Positions 61,309-64,000 of a stretch of DNA of 64,000 nucleotides are shown in pieces. The stretch is from NCBI RefSeq assembly GCF_900103125.1, contig NZ_FNJV01000003.1, positions 372,001-436,000 of the forward strand, in the 5' to 3' direction. This DNA comes from Mucilaginibacter sp. OK268 (lineage in GTDB: Bacteria > Bacteroidota > Bacteroidia > Sphingobacteriales > Sphingobacteriaceae). Below the pieces are notes generated by a model. The model did no database searches. It saw only the letters and a list, made by a program, of their open reading frames with translations, and was not told where the DNA came from. The translations under genes and the position numbers were made by a program. The first letter of the stretch is position 1; each line of letters begins with the position of its first letter.

Positions 61309-61860
61309 ATGGAGCATCACATAGAGGCATTAATTTTCGCGTCGGAGCAGGGTATCCGTATAGAGGAGATCATGTACTGCCTCCAGGCCGCGTTTGAGCG
61401 CGATTTTACTACCGATGAAGTCAATGAAAGTTTAACCGCTATCAAAAACAAATACAGTGTTGATAGTCTGGCTATTGAGTTGGTCAAAATTAACAATGGG
61501 TACCAGTTTCTGACCAAAAAACAATATCACCCGGTTATTAATTTGCTACAGTTACAGCGTTCCAAAAAAAGATTAAGTCAGGCCGCTTTAGAAACACTGG
61601 CTATTATTGCCTACAAGCAGCCAGTGACCAAAACTGATGTTGAACAGATACGCGGTGTAAATTGCGATTACTCGATACAAAAATTGCTGGAAAAAGAACT
61701 GATTGCCATAATTGGGAAGTCAGAAGGCGTTGGAAAACCGATTTTATATGGCACCAGCAATATGTTTATGGACTATTTTGGCATAAATAGCATTGATGAA
61801 TTACCTCAAATTAAGGATTTTACGACTAATACCGCAACCATAGGCGAACAAACAGAATAA
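61309..61860 (+). CDS. scpB: Segregation and condensation protein ScpB
   Basis: 183 residues, normal length. Two winged helices; the first block is IEALIFASEQGIRIEEIMYC and the family-defining block is LSQAALETLAIIAYKQPVTK followed by VEQIRGVNCDYSIQKLLEKE and GVGKPILYGTS. It is a regulatory subunit of the Smc-ScpAB condensin; scpA is not in the window. It probably follows mqnC on one transcript across a 79-bp spacer. Confidence 0.97.
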   Translation: MEHHIEALIFASEQGIRIEEIMYCLQAAFERDFTTDEVNESLTAIKNKYSVDSLAIELVKINNGYQFLTKKQYHPVINLLQLQRSKKRLSQAALETLAIIAYKQPVTKTDVEQIRGVNCDYSIQKLLEKELIAIIGKSEGVGKPILYGTSNMFMDYFGINSIDELPQIKDFTTNTATIGEQTE

Positions 61861-61990
61861 TTTTAAAAGATATTTTTAATAAAAATGATTTTAATTATTT
61901 TTACTACTGAATTAGCTGCCAGAAGTAAAAAAGTAACCTAAGGCCGATTTAAATTATATTGATAAAGTTTTACTAAAAAAATCCGTTACA

Positions 61991-62191
61991 ATGGGAACGC
62001 CAAAAAAACCGAGCACTAAAAAGATCGACAACTCAGAAGACGAAAATGATGACGATGATGATCAATCGCTTACCCCGAAAAAGAAAAAGGTGATTGACGA
62101 GGATGAGGACGATTATGACCAACCCTTAGATGATGATTTGGGCAGAGGAGGGTACGAATCTTTTGACGACGACGACGACGACGACTTTTAA
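61991..62191 (+). CDS. Small acidic low-complexity protein
   Basis: 66 residues, basic at the start (GTPKKPSTKK) then strongly acidic with Asp runs (NDDDDDQS, DEDEDDYDQ, SFDDDDDDDF). Intrinsically disordered by composition. Proteins of this type are common small Bacteroidota ORFs without known function. A terminator follows at once, supporting that this is a real unit. Confidence 0.7.
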   Translation: MGTPKKPSTKKIDNSEDENDDDDDQSLTPKKKKVIDEDEDDYDQPLDDDLGRGGYESFDDDDDDDF

Positions 62192-62210
62192 TTTTTAAGA
62201 TACAACTTTT

Positions 62211-62250
62211 TAAAAAGCATTCAGAGGCATGCCCTGGATGCTTTTTTTTT
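62211..62250 (+). terminator. Terminator of the acidic protein gene
   Basis: A stem AAAAGCATTCAG and GGC pairs with GCC and CTGGATGCTTTT (one bulge, one G-T pair), then a run of eight or more T. Confidence 0.85.
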
Positions 62251-62257
62251 ATATTTG
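62250..62257 (+). promoter_or_regulatory. TAnnTTTG -7 box of the GNAT-like gene
   Basis: TATATTTG overlaps the end of the preceding terminator T-run and lies 18 bp before ATG 62276. Confidence 0.55.
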
Positions 62258-62275
62258 GCCGTCAGCAACATCCTT

Positions 62276-63394
62276 ATGACTATTACAGAAGTAAAAGATA
62301 CAAGCACAAAAAAAGCATTCTTAAACGTAGCCCGCATTATTTATAAAGATGATAAAACCTGGGTTTGTCCACTTGATAATGATATAGAGGCCGTATTTGA
62401 TCCAGCAAAAAACAATTTTCATCAGGATGGAAAATGTACCCGCTGGATACTCACCGATGATAATAACCAGTTAATTGGTCGCGTTGCGGCATTTATCAAT
62501 AACAAAAAGGCCTATCATTATGAACAGCCAACAGGTGGCATGGGCTTTTTTGAATGTATTGATAACCAGGATGCTGCCTTTTTATTATTTGATACCGCCA
62601 AAAAATGGCTGCAGGATAACGGCATGCAAGCCATGGATGGCCCCATTAATTTTGGCGAGAACGATAACTTCTGGGGTTTATTGGTTGAGGGTTTTACTCA
62701 TCCTTCATATGGGATGAATTATAATCCCCCCTACTATAAGTTTTTTTTTGAATCATATGGTTTTAAAACACTCTATGAGCAGATCACCAATCATTTAGAT
62801 GTACACAAGCCATTTTCAGAAAGGTTTACTAAAATTGCCAATTGGGTGATCAAAAAACCAGGTTATGATTTCAGGCATTTCAAGGTAAAGGAAATGGAGA
62901 AGTTTGCCGCCGATTTTATAGAGATATATAACGATGCCTGGCGCGATTTTGAAAATTTTGTCCCCATAACACACGCTACCATAGCCGAAAGTTTTGAGAA
63001 AATGAAACCCTTGATGGATGAAAAATTGATATGGTTTGCCTATATCGATGATGAGCCTGCATCATTTATCATCATTTTGCCAGACGCTAATCAAATGCTC
63101 AAACCACTTAACGGAAAGTTAAATTTGATAGGTAAACTCAAATTTTTGTATTATCGGTGGATGGGTGTATCCCGTATGCGAGCCATTGTAATGGGTACCA
63201 AGCAAAAATTTCAGAAGCATGGTTTGGAGTCGGCCATATTTATCAAGTTAAAAGAATACGTTTTGCCTTTAAAGCAATATGATGAGTTGGAATTATCCTG
63301 GGTTGGGGATTTTAACGAGAAAATGATAGCTATACACAGTGCAGTTGGAGCTACATTTGGCAAAAAGCATTTAACAATGCGTTACATTTTTTAA
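62276..63394 (+). CDS. GNAT-fold acetyltransferase-like protein (YghO-like)
   Basis: 372 residues from ATG 62276; a TTG at 62255 lies within the promoter box. Two-part protein: a first half with GRVAAFINNKK and the characteristic GPINFGENDNFWGLLVEGFT, and a second half with a GNAT-like fold (FVPITHATIAESFEKMKPLM, LIWFAYIDDEPASFIIILPD, AVGATFGKKHLTMRYIF). The acetyl-CoA loop is not obvious. It resembles uncharacterised acetyltransferase-like proteins of the YghO type. Substrate unknown. Downstream is a convergent XRE gene with a shared hairpin. Confidence 0.75.
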   Translation: MTITEVKDTSTKKAFLNVARIIYKDDKTWVCPLDNDIEAVFDPAKNNFHQDGKCTRWILTDDNNQLIGRVAAFINNKKAYHYEQPTGGMGFFECIDNQDAAFLLFDTAKKWLQDNGMQAMDGPINFGENDNFWGLLVEGFTHPSYGMNYNPPYYKFFFESYGFKTLYEQITNHLDVHKPFSERFTKIANWVIKKPGYDFRHFKVKEMEKFAADFIEIYNDAWRDFENFVPITHATIAESFEKMKPLMDEKLIWFAYIDDEPASFIIILPDANQMLKPLNGKLNLIGKLKFLYYRWMGVSRMRAIVMGTKQKFQKHGLESAIFIKLKEYVLPLKQYDELELSWVGDFNEKMIAIHSAVGATFGKKHLTMRYIF

Positions 63395-63398
63395 CTAA

Positions 63399-63417
63399 GC
63401 CCGGCATTACACCGGGC
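63399..63417. terminator. Convergent hairpin between GNAT-like and XRE genes
   Basis: GCCCGG and CCGGGC pair around a seven-base loop (six base pairs). No long T-run, so termination strength is uncertain. Confidence 0.5.
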
Positions 63418-63424
63418 CCTAAAA

Positions 63425-63766
63425 TTATGCAGTAGCTTTTGAATGCCTTAGTTCTTCAAATAGTTCGATCACCTTTTTTTGCAGATCAATAACTTCTGTT
63501 TCCCGATCCATCAAACGTTTATTAACGGTTTCAAGTTCATTAACAAATTTTTGATCCTGCTCGGCATCATTAAATGTAAGAAGTTGTACTACAGACATTT
63601 CGAACAAAGTTGCAATTTGTTCAAGCCTCGATAAATTGATGTCAGTTATTCCGGTTTCAATCTTCGAAAAGGCCGGAATAGAGATATCCAATCGTTTGGC
63701 AACATCTTCCTGGCTCCACCCTTTTTGATGACGTAACAGTCTGATTTTTTTCCCAAGTGTTTTCAT
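63425..63766 (-). CDS. XRE-type HTH regulator with C-terminal coiled coil
   Basis: 113 residues. The N-terminal XRE domain reads IRLLRHQKGWSQEDVAKRLD, ISIPAFSKIETGITDINLSR and LEQIATLFEMSVVQLL (residues 7-60). A charged heptad-like helix follows (NELETVNKRLMDRETEVIDL and VIELFEELRHSKA), likely for dimerisation. A solitary regulator, target unknown; palindromes in the upstream region may be autoregulatory. Confidence 0.9.
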   Translation of the reverse strand: MKTLGKKIRLLRHQKGWSQEDVAKRLDISIPAFSKIETGITDINLSRLEQIATLFEMSVVQLLTFNDAEQDQKFVNELETVNKRLMDRETEVIDLQKKVIELFEELRHSKATA

Positions 63767-63794
63767 GTGAGTTTATATAATAGTAATAGTTAGG

Positions 63795-63925
63795 TTTCGC
63801 GAAAGTTAATTACTTTGCAATAGTATTTATTATTACGCTAATTATCAACTAATTTGCATAATTTTTTATTTAAAAGTGAACTTTTTTAAAACAATTCCCG
63901 TTTAAGTGCGTTTTGTCGCGAAAAA
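63795..63925. promoter_or_regulatory. TTTCGCGAAA palindromes upstream of the XRE gene
   Basis: A perfect TTTCGCGAAA at 63795-63804 and a related TTTTGTCGCGAAAA at 63912-63925. Both are in the AT-rich 5' region of the XRE gene. Nothing else is recognisable to the window end. Confidence 0.35.
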
Positions 63926-64000
63926 TCTGCCTACATAATGCTCATTAACCCAGTAGATTAATTCTTAATTAAGTTATTGTTTATCATTAAAACGTAATTT

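Overview
The window is chromosomal DNA from a member of the Bacteroidota, most likely a Sphingobacteriaceae soil or plant bacterium of the Mucilaginibacter/Pedobacter type. This rests on SusC/SusD pairs, a hybrid two-component regulator, TAnnTTTG promoter boxes, few recognisable Shine-Dalgarno sites, a fused HisB and HisIE, and many palindromic intergenic repeats. The genus is an inference. No rRNA, tRNA, CRISPR array, prophage or insertion sequence was seen.

Layout. 1-11,114 is the right end of a polysaccharide utilization locus: a DUF3823 lipoprotein (cut by the window edge), SusD-like and SusC-like proteins on the minus strand, then a divergent hybrid two-component regulator and a GH43 glycosidase. 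An arabinose- or xylose-containing glycan is the plausible substrate. 11,115-18,722 holds an SDR protein, a long-chain acyl-CoA ligase, a DUF763 protein, a DUF4142 lipoprotein, an ArsR/SRPBCC pair with twin operators, and a Crp-like regulator with an AhpD-like protein. 19,005-25,006 is gltB-gltD. 25,685-28,425 holds a GmhB-like phosphatase, a GT-C-type membrane protein and a small anchored protein.

28,573-37,331 is a complete histidine operon, hisG-D-C-B-H-A-F-IE, followed by a WD40 gene. It is preceded by a 19-codon leader ORF with seven His codons, a probable attenuation or ribosome-stalling control. Six of its gene junctions carry palindromic repeats.

37,454-50,000 holds an NlpC/P60 hydrolase, a MarR-GNAT fusion, a ferredoxin divergent from a LuxC-type acyl-CoA reductase, an FtsE-like ATPase, grpE-dnaJ, a Fic protein, a sialidase-fold protein and a NatAB-type exporter. 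50,084-53,752 holds a Ppx/GppA phosphatase and, convergent to it, a tightly overlapped four-gene operon: an Lgt-like membrane protein that seems to lack several Lgt catalytic residues, a Cys-rich radical SAM protein resembling the Mj0619/Tes family, and two paralogous small membrane proteins. This operon is the best candidate for an undescribed system. 54,058-63,766 holds an M1 peptidase, an AT-rich cluster of four orphan small genes, an XRE/CPBP pair, mqnC, scpB, an acidic protein, a GNAT-like protein and an XRE regulator.

Non-coding structure is unusually rich. Two inverted copies of a 273-bp non-coding element (11,113-11,385 and 59,704-59,976) share a conserved core and a hairpin. There are two inverted copies of a roughly 90-bp multi-hairpin element, seven copies of a GTCATTGCGAGG palindromic element, and about ten spacers built from reiterated short words in inverted orientation.
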